Positions 16,359 to 23,230 of a stretch of 25,841 nt of DNA are shown in pieces. Made by a program: the position numbers and the translations under genes. Source of the DNA: Citromicrobium sp. (GTDB taxonomy: Bacteria > Pseudomonadota > Alphaproteobacteria > Sphingomonadales > Sphingomonadaceae); the NCBI GenBank assembly GCA_002712945.1, contig PAVA01000088.1, forward strand, positions 1-25,841. Direction: 5' to 3'. Numbering within the stretch: the stretch's first letter is position 1; each line of letters starts with the position of its first letter. Below the pieces are notes generated by a model, which was not told the DNA's origin, did not search any database, and saw nothing but the letters and a program-made list of their open reading frames with translations.

Positions 16359-17396
16359 GTGGCAGAACCGGCAAACGCCCCGCGCCCGCTGGCAATCTCG
16401 CTCGGCGATCCGGCGGGGATCGGGCCGGAACTGATCGCCGAAAGCTGGGCGCGGCGCGAGGAGCTCGCGCTGCCCCCCTTCTTCACGGTCCATGGCCGCG
16501 AGGTATTGCTCGCGGCGGCGCAGGCGCGCGGGTTCGAGATTGCGGTCGAACCCATCGCCAGCCCCGACCATGCCGCGCGGGTCTTCCCCCACGCACTGCC
16601 CGTACTCGGAGAGCGTGACGGCGCCTACCGCCCCGGCGAGCCGGATCGCGAAGGCGCGGCGCTGGCGCTCGCCTCGCTCGAAGACGCGACGATGCTGGCA
16701 GTCTCGGGCTCCGCATCGGGCGTGGTCACCGCGCCCATCGCGAAGGGGCGGCTGGCGGAGGTGGGCTTCACCCGTCCGGGGCAAACCGAGTTCGTCTCTG
16801 CGCTGAGCGGTGCGCCAGCGGACAAGGGCGTGATGATGCTCGCGGGGCCGAGCCTGCGGGTGGTCCCGCTGAGCGTCCATGTAGCCTTGCGCGATGTGGT
16901 CTCCTCGCTCTCGACCGAGCTGATCGTCGCGCGCGGCGAGGTGGTGGCCGATGCACTGCGCCGCGATTTCGGAATCGCGCAGCCCCGGCTTGCGGTGACC
17001 GGGCTCAACCCCCACGCAGGCGAGGGCGGCCGCTTCGGCGACGAGGAAGCGACAATCATCGAACCCGCGATTGCCCGGCTGCGCGACGCCGGAGTCGACG
17101 CCAGCGGGCCTTTTGCCGCCGACGGGCTGTTCTCCCCGCCGATGCTCGCCAGCTTCGACGCCGCGCTGTGCATGTATCACGACCAGGCGCTGATCCCGTT
17201 CAAGGCGCTCGCGTTCGAGGACGGGGTCAATGTGACGCTCGGCCTGCCCGTGGTGCGGACCTCACCCGACCACGGCACCGCCTTCGCCATCGCGGGAAAG
17301 CGGCAGGCAAGCGCGATGCCGACCATCGCCGCGATCCGCATGGCGGGGGAGATTGCGCGGCGGCGGGCCTCCATCCACACACACCGCTCATCCTGA
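16359..17396 (+). CDS. pdxA: 4-hydroxythreonine-4-phosphate dehydrogenase
   Basis: 345 residues from GTG, 4 nt after the surA stop with GAGGC at hand. PdxA oxidises 4-phosphohydroxy-L-threonine in pyridoxal 5'-phosphate synthesis. Metal ligands are His174 (SVHVALRDV), His219 (GLNPHAGEGGRFGDEE) and His274 (CMYHDQALIPFK), all offset by 8 from E. coli PdxA. SLGDPAGIGPEL (14-25) is the N-terminal signature and TSPDHGTAFAIAGK (301-314) the cofactor-side block. The last residues, HTHRSS, and the TGA stop are encoded inside a REPIN-like palindrome starting at 17384, so the native C terminus may have been altered by insertion. rsmA follows across the repeat. Confidence 0.94.
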   Translation: MAEPANAPRPLAISLGDPAGIGPELIAESWARREELALPPFFTVHGREVLLAAAQARGFEIAVEPIASPDHAARVFPHALPVLGERDGAYRPGEPDREGAALALASLEDATMLAVSGSASGVVTAPIAKGRLAEVGFTRPGQTEFVSALSGAPADKGVMMLAGPSLRVVPLSVHVALRDVVSSLSTELIVARGEVVADALRRDFGIAQPRLAVTGLNPHAGEGGRFGDEEATIIEPAIARLRDAGVDASGPFAADGLFSPPMLASFDAALCMYHDQALIPFKALAFEDGVNVTLGLPVVRTSPDHGTAFAIAGKRQASAMPTIAAIRMAGEIARRRASIHTHRSS

Positions 17397-17475
17397 GCTT
17401 GTCGAAGGATCGCTTTTTCTTTTGATGCAGACCGACATAAGAAGGACGGCCCTTCGACAGGCTCAGGGCGAGCGG
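17384..17475. repeat. REPIN-like palindromic element between pdxA and rsmA
   Basis: 92 bp bounded by two inverted 25-nt arms (17384-17408 and 17451-17475) that match at 22 of 25 positions when folded. Each arm carries the core CTGAGCTTGTCGAAGG or its C-for-T variant. The spacer has a pyrimidine run (17413-17423, CTTTTTCTTTT) and a later AAGAAGG, which may extend the hairpin. It overlaps the last 13 nt of pdxA and ends 9 nt before the rsmA ATG. A second copy of the same length lies at 20595-20686. Confidence 0.85.
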
Positions 17476-17484
17476 TTTTAGACA

Positions 17485-18315
17485 ATGTCGGTTCCCGACC
17501 TTCCCCCCCTCCGCGAAGTGATCGCGGCCCACGGCCTCAGCGCCTCCAAATCGCTCGGCCAGAACTTCCTGTTCGACGAGCAATTGCTGGCCCGCATTGC
17601 CGCGATCCCCGGCGATCTGTCGGGCCGGCGCGTGCTCGAAGTCGGCCCCGGCCCCGGCGGGCTGACCCGCGCGCTGCTGCGTGCCGGGGCGCAGGTCACC
17701 GCGATCGAGATGGATCGCCGCTGCCTCCCCGCGCTTGCCGAACTCGCCGAAGCCTTCTCCGGCCAGCTGACCGTGATCGAGGGCGATGCGCTCAAGCTCG
17801 ATCACGACGCGCTTATGAACGGCGAGCCCTACGCGATCCTCTCCAATCTGCCCTACAACGTCGGCACCGCGCTGTTCACGCGCTGGCTGGGGGGCGAGAA
17901 ATGGCCGCCCAACTGGACTTCGCTGACACTGATGTTCCAGCAGGAGGTGGCGCAGCGGATCGTGGCGCAGCCGGGTGGCAGTGCCTACGGGCGACTCGCG
18001 GTGCTGGCGCAGTGGCGCGGCACTGCGAAGCTGGCGATGAAGGTCCACCGCAGCGCCTTCACCCCGCCGCCCAAGGTGATGAGCGCCATCGTCCACGTCA
18101 CGCCCGCCGACCAGCCCGAGGGGGTCGAGCCCGCAAAGCTGGAAGCGCTCACCGCCGCCGCCTTCGGCCAGCGGCGCAAGATGCTGCGCCAGAGCCTGAA
18201 AGCGCTGCCCGGTGCGATGGAGGCGCTGGAGACGCTCGGCATAGACCCACAGCGCCGCCCCGAAACGCTGGGCGTGGACGAATTCGTAGCCATCGCCCGC
18301 GAACTGTCCACCTGA
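17485..18315 (+). CDS. rsmA: 16S rRNA (adenine1518/1519-N6)-dimethyltransferase
   Basis: 276 residues. RsmA (KsgA) dimethylates two adjacent adenines in helix 45 of 16S rRNA late in 30S assembly, using S-adenosylmethionine. [14 protein letters not shown] (22-35) is the N-terminal signature, [11 protein letters not shown] (51-61) the SAM-binding motif I, IEMDRRC (74-80) motif II with its acidic residue, and NLPYN (121-125) the catalytic motif [16 protein letters not shown] is the conserved C-terminal lobe block. The start codon has no classical Shine-Dalgarno of its own; the nearest purine stretch, GAGCGG (17470-17475), is the end of the REPIN-like repeat. Confidence 0.95.
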   Translation: MSVPDLPPLREVIAAHGLSASKSLGQNFLFDEQLLARIAAIPGDLSGRRVLEVGPGPGGLTRALLRAGAQVTAIEMDRRCLPALAELAEAFSGQLTVIEGDALKLDHDALMNGEPYAILSNLPYNVGTALFTRWLGGEKWPPNWTSLTLMFQQEVAQRIVAQPGGSAYGRLAVLAQWRGTAKLAMKVHRSAFTPPPKVMSAIVHVTPADQPEGVEPAKLEALTAAAFGQRRKMLRQSLKALPGAMEALETLGIDPQRRPETLGVDEFVAIARELST

Positions 18316-18356
18316 CCGGCCTTGGCCCGCCGCGCCGCGCGCGCTAGGCCCCCGGC

Positions 18357-19568
18357 ATGACGAGACTTTCCGGCCCCCTCCAGCGCGTCATCAGCACGAT
18401 CGACGGCGACAAGATGCTTGCCAATGTCGAACGCTGGGCGCGGATCAACTCGGGCACTTCCAACCTCGAAGGCCTCGCCCGCATGGCGGACGAATTGACC
18501 AGCGCCTTCTCCATCCTCCCCGGCGAAATCACGCTGGAAGAACCCGCGCCGGTCACCGCGGTCGATGCGGCAGGCAGGGAAACCGAGGTGCAGAACGGCA
18601 GGCACTTCCTGCTGCGTGTCCGGCCCGAAGCGAAACGCCGCTTCATCCTGACCGGACACATGGACACCGTGTTCCCCGCCGACCACCCATTCCAGGAGCT
18701 GACCTGGCTCAACGAGGAAACCCTCAACGGTCCCGGCACGGCCGACATGAAGGGTGGCCTCGCGATCATCCTCGCGAGCCTGCGCGCGCTCGAAGGGCTG
18801 ACCTTCTGGAAACGCTTCGGCTACGACGTGCTCATCAATGCCGACGAGGAAACCGGCTCGCTCTCTTCCGCTCCGCTGATCGAGCGGACGGCGAAAGGGA
18901 AGTACGCCGCGCTCACCTTCGAGCCTTCGGCGACGCCCGAGGGCACGCTCGCCCATGCGCGCGGCGGCAGCGGCAATTACAGCCTGACGGTCACGGGCAA
19001 ATCCGCCCACGCGGGGCGCAATCCGCACGAGGGACGCAATGCGATCGTCGCCGCCTCCACACTCGCGGTGCGGCTCAAGGAGTTGCAGCGCGAGGATATC
19101 AGCGTGAACCCCGCCAAGATCGACGGCGGCGCGGCCAACAACGTCGTCCCCGACCATGCCGTGCTGCGGTTCAACATCCGCCCCAAGGAGCCCGCCGCGG
19201 CCGAGCGCTTCGAGGCTGAAATGCACGCGCTGGTCGGCGAGGTGAAGCAGGCACAGGAGGTCGATATCGCCATCCACGGCGGCATCTCGCGCCCGCCCAA
19301 GCCGGTCGACCGCAAGGCGCAGGCGCTGTTCGATCTGGTGCGCGAATGCGGCGCCGAGCTGGGGCAGGCAATCGACTGGAAATCGACCGGCGGCGTGTGC
19401 GACGGCAACAACATCGCGGCGACGGGTGTGCCGGTGGTCGACACGATGGGCGTGCGCGGGGGCAAGATCCACTCGCCCGACGAGTTCATGATCGCGCCCT
19501 CGCTGAAGGAACGCGCGGCGCTGGCGGCCATGGTCCTGCATGAACTGGCGGCGGGAGACGTATTGTGA
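18357..19568 (+). CDS. M20-family metallohydrolase linked to arginine succinylation genes
   Basis: 403 residues, dinuclear zinc hydrolase of the M20 (carboxypeptidase G2/ArgE/DapE) group. Expected ligands are present: His101 and catalytic Asp103 (LTGHMDTVFP), bridging Asp130 (GPGTADMKGG), general base and ligand Glu164/Glu165 (NADEETGS), Glu189 (TFEPSATPEG) and His372 (GGKIHSPDEF). A lid/dimerisation domain spans about 205-320. Members remove acyl or glutamyl groups from amino acids, and DapE removes succinyl. The gene overlaps astA by 4 nt, so co-translation is likely. That context suggests it acts on a succinylated or otherwise acylated amino acid of arginine catabolism; this is inference. 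No signal peptide is seen, so it is cytoplasmic. Confidence 0.85.
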   Translation: MTRLSGPLQRVISTIDGDKMLANVERWARINSGTSNLEGLARMADELTSAFSILPGEITLEEPAPVTAVDAAGRETEVQNGRHFLLRVRPEAKRRFILTGHMDTVFPADHPFQELTWLNEETLNGPGTADMKGGLAIILASLRALEGLTFWKRFGYDVLINADEETGSLSSAPLIERTAKGKYAALTFEPSATPEGTLAHARGGSGNYSLTVTGKSAHAGRNPHEGRNAIVAASTLAVRLKELQREDISVNPAKIDGGAANNVVPDHAVLRFNIRPKEPAAAERFEAEMHALVGEVKQAQEVDIAIHGGISRPPKPVDRKAQALFDLVRECGAELGQAIDWKSTGGVCDGNNIAATGVPVVDTMGVRGGKIHSPDEFMIAPSLKERAALAAMVLHELAAGDVL

Positions 19569-20578
19569 GCTTCGTGATCCGCCCCTCGCGCGAGGACGAC
19601 CTCGAGCATCTGTACGAAATGGCCAAGCTGACCGGCGGCGGCTTCACCAACCTGCCCGCCGACCGCGATGCGCTGGCCGCCAAGCTGGCGACCTCCGCAA
19701 AAGCCTTCGCCAATACCGGCGACGAACTGGTCGATGAAACCTTCGTGCTGGTGCTGGAAAATACCGAGACGGGCGCAGTGCGCGGCACCTGCCAGCTGAT
19801 GACGCAGGTCGGCCAGCGCTGGCCCTTCTATTCCTACCGCCTCAACACGCTGACGCAGTATTCCAAGGAGCTCGACCGTACGGTGCGCGCGGAAATGCTG
19901 CATCTGGTGACCGACCTCGAAGGCTGCAGCGAAGTCGGCGGGCTGTTCCTCCACCCCAACGAGCGTGCGGGCGGGCTCGGCCTGTTGCTGGCGCGCAGCC
20001 GCTATCTGTTCATCGCGATGCACCGCGCACGCTTTGCCGAGCGGGTGCTCGCCGAGCTGCGCGGGATCATCGACGATCGCGGCGGCTCGCCCTTCTGGGA
20101 CGGGGTGGCCGGGCGCTTCTTCGGGATGAGCTTTCAGGAAGCGGACTATTTCAACGCGATCAACGGCAACCAGTTCATCGCCGACCTGATGCCCAAGCAC
20201 CCGGTCTATGTCGCCATGCTGGACGACGATGCGCGCGAGGTGATCGGCCTGCCCCACCCGACCGGGCGCGCGGCGATGCGGATGCTGGAGAAGGAAGGTT
20301 TCCGGTTCGAGAACTACGTCGACATCTTCGACGGTGGCCCGACCATGCTCGCGCGGACCGACGATGTGGTTTCGGTCGCGCAGGCGCAGCCCCGCACGCT
20401 CGACAGCATCGGCGATGACGCGAGCGAACGCGCGCTGCTGGCGACGGGCACGCTGACCGACTTCCGCTGCACCTACGGCAAGCGCGCGCTTTCGGGAGAG
20501 GAAATCGCTATCGACGAGGCCGGCGCACAGGCGCTGGGCGTGGGCAAGGGCGATACGGTGTGGAGCGTGGCGAAGTAG
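19565..20578 (+). CDS. astA: arginine N-succinyltransferase
   Basis: 337 residues from GTG, overlapping the M20 gene stop (GTGA) and with GGGAG 9 nt upstream. AstA transfers succinyl from succinyl-CoA to the alpha-amino group of arginine, the first step of the AST route of arginine catabolism. Family blocks are FVIRPSREDDLEHLYEMAK (3-21), the GGGFTNLPAD loop, ALFxNPxE-like GLFLHPNERAGGLGLLLARS, and RFFGMSFQEADYFNAINGNQF. Late in the chain are DIFDGGPTMLAR and the C-terminal strand region. A single-subunit form is present rather than the paired AruF/AruG of pseudomonads. It is followed by a REPIN-like repeat and then astB. Confidence 0.93.
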   Translation: MSFVIRPSREDDLEHLYEMAKLTGGGFTNLPADRDALAAKLATSAKAFANTGDELVDETFVLVLENTETGAVRGTCQLMTQVGQRWPFYSYRLNTLTQYSKELDRTVRAEMLHLVTDLEGCSEVGGLFLHPNERAGGLGLLLARSRYLFIAMHRARFAERVLAELRGIIDDRGGSPFWDGVAGRFFGMSFQEADYFNAINGNQFIADLMPKHPVYVAMLDDDAREVIGLPHPTGRAAMRMLEKEGFRFENYVDIFDGGPTMLARTDDVVSVAQAQPRTLDSIGDDASERALLATGTLTDFRCTYGKRALSGEEIAIDEAGAQALGVGKGDTVWSVAK

Positions 20579-20594
20579 CGCGTTCCAGCCAAAC

Positions 20595-20686
20595 CCGTTC
20601 GGGCTCAGCCTGTCGAAGCCCTGCACTTTCTTCTAACGCGGCGCGCGGAGAGAAACACAGCCCTTCGACAAGCTCAGGGCGAGCGG
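20595..20686. repeat. REPIN-like palindromic element between astA and astB
   Basis: 92 bp, the same length as the copy at 17384-17475. The right arm (20661-20686) is nearly identical to the right arm of the first copy, while the left arm (20595-20620) has more changes but keeps the CAGCCTGTCGAAG core. The spacer again has a pyrimidine run (CTTTCTTC) and a purine-rich partner (GAGAGAAA). It ends 8 nt before the astB ATG. Confidence 0.82.
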
Positions 20687-20694
20687 AGTTCTGA

Positions 20695-21963
20695 ATGAAG
20701 CTCACAGAGATCAATTTCGACGGGATCATCGGCCCCTCGCACAACTATGCGGGGCTCAGCCTCGGCAATATCGCCAGCGCGAGCCACCGCGGGCAGACCA
20801 GCTTCCCACGCGAGGCGGCGCTGCAGGGTCTCGCCAAGATGCGCGGCAATATGGAGCGGGGCCTTGCGCAGGGCTTCCTGCTGCCGCTGCCGCGCCCCAA
20901 TCCTGCGCTCTCCGCCGCACTGGCACTGAACGAGACGGCGGACGCCGCGCTGCGCGCCGCGCCGTGGTCTGCGTCGAGCATGTGGACCGCCAATGCGGCG
21001 ACCGTATCGCCTGCGCCGGACACAGACGACGGGCGCTGCCACCTGACGCCTGCGAACCTCATCACCATGCTTCACCGCGCGCAGGAATGGCAGGACACCA
21101 AGGCCCAGCTCGACATTGCCTTCGGCGACGCGCGCCACTTCGCGGTACATGATGCAGTGCCGCCGACCTTCGGCGACGAAGGCGCGGCGAACCACATGCG
21201 GCTGTGCGAGAGCCACGGCGAGCCGGGCGTCGAGGTGTTCGTCTACGGCAGGCCGGGCGGCAAGTTTCCCGCGCGCCAGCACGAACAGGCCAGCCGCGCG
21301 GTGGCGCGGATGCACGGGCTCGATCCGGCGCGCACCCTCTTCATCGAGCAAAACCCCGAAGCCATCGAAGCGGGCGCGTTCCATAACGACGTGGTCGCGG
21401 TCGCCAACGAGCGTGTGCTGTTCACCCACGCGCGCGCCTTCGCCGATCCGCAGGGCGCCTATGCCGCGATGCGCGAGGCTTTCCCCGCGCTCGAACTGGT
21501 CGAGGTGCCCGAAGATGCGGTCAGCCTCGAGGAAGCGATCCGCACCTACCTGTTCAACGCGCAGCTGGTGACGCTGCCCGACCCCGGATCGGGGTCCGGG
21601 GCAGGCATGGCGCTGATCGTGCCGAGCGAATGCCGCGAGAGCGAAAACGTCTGGCGCTTCTGCGAGCAGATGATCGCAGGCAATGGCCCGATCCGGCAGG
21701 TGATCCCCGTCGACGTGCGGCAGAGCATGGCCAATGGCGGAGGGCCCGCCTGCCTGCGGCTGCGGGTGGTGGCCGACCCGGCGACGGTCGACCCGCGCTT
21801 CCTGCTCGACGAGGCAAAGGCCGACCGGATCGCAAAGGTGATCGCACGGGCCTGGCCCGAGAGCATTGCGCCCGGACAGCTCGGCAGCGATGCGCTGGCC
21901 GACGTGGTCCACGCAGCGCGTGCCGCGCTGCTCGACGCGCTCGATCTGACCGAACTTGGTTAA
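20695..21963 (+). CDS. astB: N-succinylarginine dihydrolase
   Basis: 422 residues. AstB hydrolyses N2-succinylarginine to N2-succinylornithine, two ammonia and CO2, the second AST step. The N terminus INFDGIIGPSHNYAGLSLGN (6-25) is highly characteristic of the family. Other blocks are SMWTANAATVSP (95-106), FGDEGAANHMRLC with Glu162 (159-171) and GAFHNDVVAVAN (227-238). NGGGPACLRLRV (347-358) contains the expected nucleophile Cys353. It belongs to the pentein fold that also includes arginine deiminases. The likely ribosome-binding site GAGCGGAG (20681-20688) is partly made by the REPIN-like repeat. astC, astD and astE are not in the window. Confidence 0.95.
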   Translation: MKLTEINFDGIIGPSHNYAGLSLGNIASASHRGQTSFPREAALQGLAKMRGNMERGLAQGFLLPLPRPNPALSAALALNETADAALRAAPWSASSMWTANAATVSPAPDTDDGRCHLTPANLITMLHRAQEWQDTKAQLDIAFGDARHFAVHDAVPPTFGDEGAANHMRLCESHGEPGVEVFVYGRPGGKFPARQHEQASRAVARMHGLDPARTLFIEQNPEAIEAGAFHNDVVAVANERVLFTHARAFADPQGAYAAMREAFPALELVEVPEDAVSLEEAIRTYLFNAQLVTLPDPGSGSGAGMALIVPSECRESENVWRFCEQMIAGNGPIRQVIPVDVRQSMANGGGPACLRLRVVADPATVDPRFLLDEAKADRIAKVIARAWPESIAPGQLGSDALADVVHAARAALLDALDLTELG

Positions 21964-22036
21964 CGCACTGGCAACCCTGTCGGGCAGGCTTACACTCGCA
22001 TCCTCGTTAACCTTCGCGAGTCGCCCCAAACCTCGA

Positions 22037-22052
22037 TTGGCACGCGGCTTGC
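22037..22052 (+). promoter_or_regulatory. sigma54-type (-24/-12) promoter candidate
   Basis: TTGGCACG (22037-22044), four bases, then TTGC (22049-22052). This matches the sigma54 consensus TGGCACG-N4-TTGC, with the invariant GG and GC separated by exactly 10 nt. Transcription would start near 22063, leaving a leader of about 25 nt with AAGGAT before the ATG at 22088. No other promoter in the window fits this class. Confidence 0.6.
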
Positions 22053-22087
22053 GACGGTAAAGGACCCCGCGCGTTAAGGATATCCGG

Positions 22088-22342
22088 ATGCTGCACAAGA
22101 TCTCCCGCCTGTTCGTCATCAAGACGAGGCTGGAGGCGTTCCTGATCATCTACGGCCTGGCGCTCGGCGCGATGACGCGCGGCGCGAACTACCTTGTCGA
22201 ATATCCCGGCTGGGGCGGAAAACTGCTGTTCCTCGCCTGCTCGGGCGCGGTCTTCATGGCCGGGGCCAAGGTTCTCGATTGCCTGAAATACGAGCGCGGG
22301 GAGAAGGCGGCGGCGCCCCGGCCAAAGCGGGCAGCCCGATAA
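22088..22342 (+). CDS. small membrane protein, unrecognised
   Basis: 84 residues. A short amphipathic, basic N terminus (1-15) precedes two membrane segments (about 16-33 and 44-63). A Lys/Arg-rich cytoplasmic tail KYERGEKAAAPRPKRAAR (67-84) follows. AAGGAT 9 nt upstream is a good ribosome-binding site and the sigma54-type promoter lies just before it. I do not recognise the family. The composition matches the neighbourhood, so it is probably native rather than acquired. Function unknown. Confidence 0.65.
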   Translation: MLHKISRLFVIKTRLEAFLIIYGLALGAMTRGANYLVEYPGWGGKLLFLACSGAVFMAGAKVLDCLKYERGEKAAAPRPKRAAR

Positions 22343-22404
22343 CCCTTCTCTCGCCCATGGTGAGGCGATAACATAGAGGCACTCGGGCAGTGTCAAGGCA
22401 GCGA

Positions 22405-22689
22405 ATGCAAAACAAGCCTCACAATAATATCGAAATCGACTGGTCGATCCGCTTCGTGAGACTTCGGCTCGGATATTACGTGCCGGACACCATACCAGCG
22501 ATAGGCGTCACCCTTCTGGCTATTGCTGCTTGTGCCGGACTGATGGTCGGCGGAATCGAAGCAGCCGACCGGTTTGGCATGCCGGAGTTGCGATATGGCT
22601 GCTTTGCACTCGCGTTCATTTTCGCGATTGCCTTTTTTCAGTTCGCAGACCGCCGAGTGGAAAACCCACTATGGCCATGGAACCGCTAG
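22405..22689 (+). CDS. small membrane protein, unrecognised
   Basis: 94 residues from the ATG at 22405, preferred over the GTG at 22390 because AAGG sits 7 nt before the ATG. A polar N terminus with Asn/His (MQNKPHNNIEIDW) is followed by two membrane segments (about 33-53 and 66-83) and an aromatic end NPLWPWNR. Codon use and base composition are more AT-rich than in neighbouring genes. It converges on ssrA, whose 3' end lies about 20 nt beyond the stop. No homologue recognised; it could be a small acquired gene. Confidence 0.5.
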   Translation: MQNKPHNNIEIDWSIRFVRLRLGYYVPDTIPAIGVTLLAIAACAGLMVGGIEAADRFGMPELRYGCFALAFIFAIAFFQFADRRVENPLWPWNR

Positions 22690-22707
22690 CGCCGAACTTG
22701 AAGAGAT

Positions 22708-23060
22708 GGTGGGGGATTCTGTTGCTAGGCTCCCCCGGGCCCCCGGTATCCGTTCTGTTGCCCGGTCGGTCCAACCGCGCTTTAGCTTTGTAAATTCAGG
22801 CCGTTAGGCCGTCAAATTACGCAGCGAGAGCGAGTGCTTCATTGTCATTGGCACTTGTGAAAAGAGCTTTTTACGGAGTGCTCATTCCGGGCAAAAACGA
22901 TGCCTTTCAACGCATGTCGATCCTGGTTCGGCCCCGTCAGGAAACCCGCCCCTCTCGCTTGCCGGGCCGGGTCTTCTGGTGGAGCCGCCGGGTACTGCCC
23001 CCGGGTCCATTGCGTCTATTATACACCGCAGTTTATCACCATAGCCGGTCGAAACCGGCA
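22708..23060 (-). ncRNA. ssrA: tmRNA (ssrA), circularly permuted two-piece alphaproteobacterial form
   Basis: The minus strand encodes the proteolysis tag ANDNEALALAA and a TAA stop at 22852-22817. Permuted order is seen directly. The acceptor piece comes first (from about 23060) and ends with an encoded CGGCTCCACCA at 22987-22977. A 41-nt intervening segment follows (22976-22936), and then the coding piece, starting GGGGCCG at 22935-22929. GGGGCCG pairs with CGGCTCC in a 7-bp acceptor stem with a G-U wobble at the third pair, the identity signal for alanyl-tRNA synthetase. The 3' part holds two GCAACAGAA copies (complements at 22717-22725 and 22753-22761) and a GGGGGA/TCCCCC hairpin (22711-22736). 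tmRNA rescues stalled ribosomes and tags their products for proteolysis. The outer ends are approximate. Confidence 0.95.
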
Positions 23061-23066
23061 CTGCCC

Positions 23067-23094
23067 TATATAGGGCCGCGCGGATTAATGTGAA
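23067..23094 (-). promoter_or_regulatory. candidate ssrA promoter
   Basis: On the minus strand TTCACA (23094-23089) and TATATA (23072-23067) are separated by 16 nt, placing the start near 23060, just before a GCCGG/CCGGC hairpin of the acceptor RNA. The -10 lies in a perfect palindrome GCCCTATATAGGGC (23063-23076). Confidence 0.6.
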
Positions 23095-23120
23095 GTGGAT
23101 GGGGGTGTGCTTGCTTTCGG

Positions 23121-23200
23121 TGCCAGCCCTCTCCCCCTCCCAGCCACCCGATCATGCCTCGATAAAATATCGGGTGGCTGGGAGGGGGAGAGGGCCGGAA
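23121..23200. repeat. long perfect inverted repeat between ssrA and mscL
   Basis: Arms 23126-23152 and 23169-23195 are perfectly complementary over 27 bp, with two further pairs after one mismatch on the outside and a 16-nt loop (23153-23168). It begins about 30 nt after the mscL stop and ends upstream of the ssrA promoter. It is far longer than a normal terminator stem and has no T-run, so it may be a small palindromic repeat element that also insulates mscL from ssrA. Confidence 0.8.
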
Positions 23201-23230
23201 CCGCCCCGCCGTCAGGCGGAAAAAGCCCCA

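Noticed and set aside
22530..23093. Small plus-strand ORFs (60-90 codons) after the 22405 gene
   Set aside because: They overlap the tmRNA gene on the opposite strand and have no protein-like composition or ribosome-binding sites.
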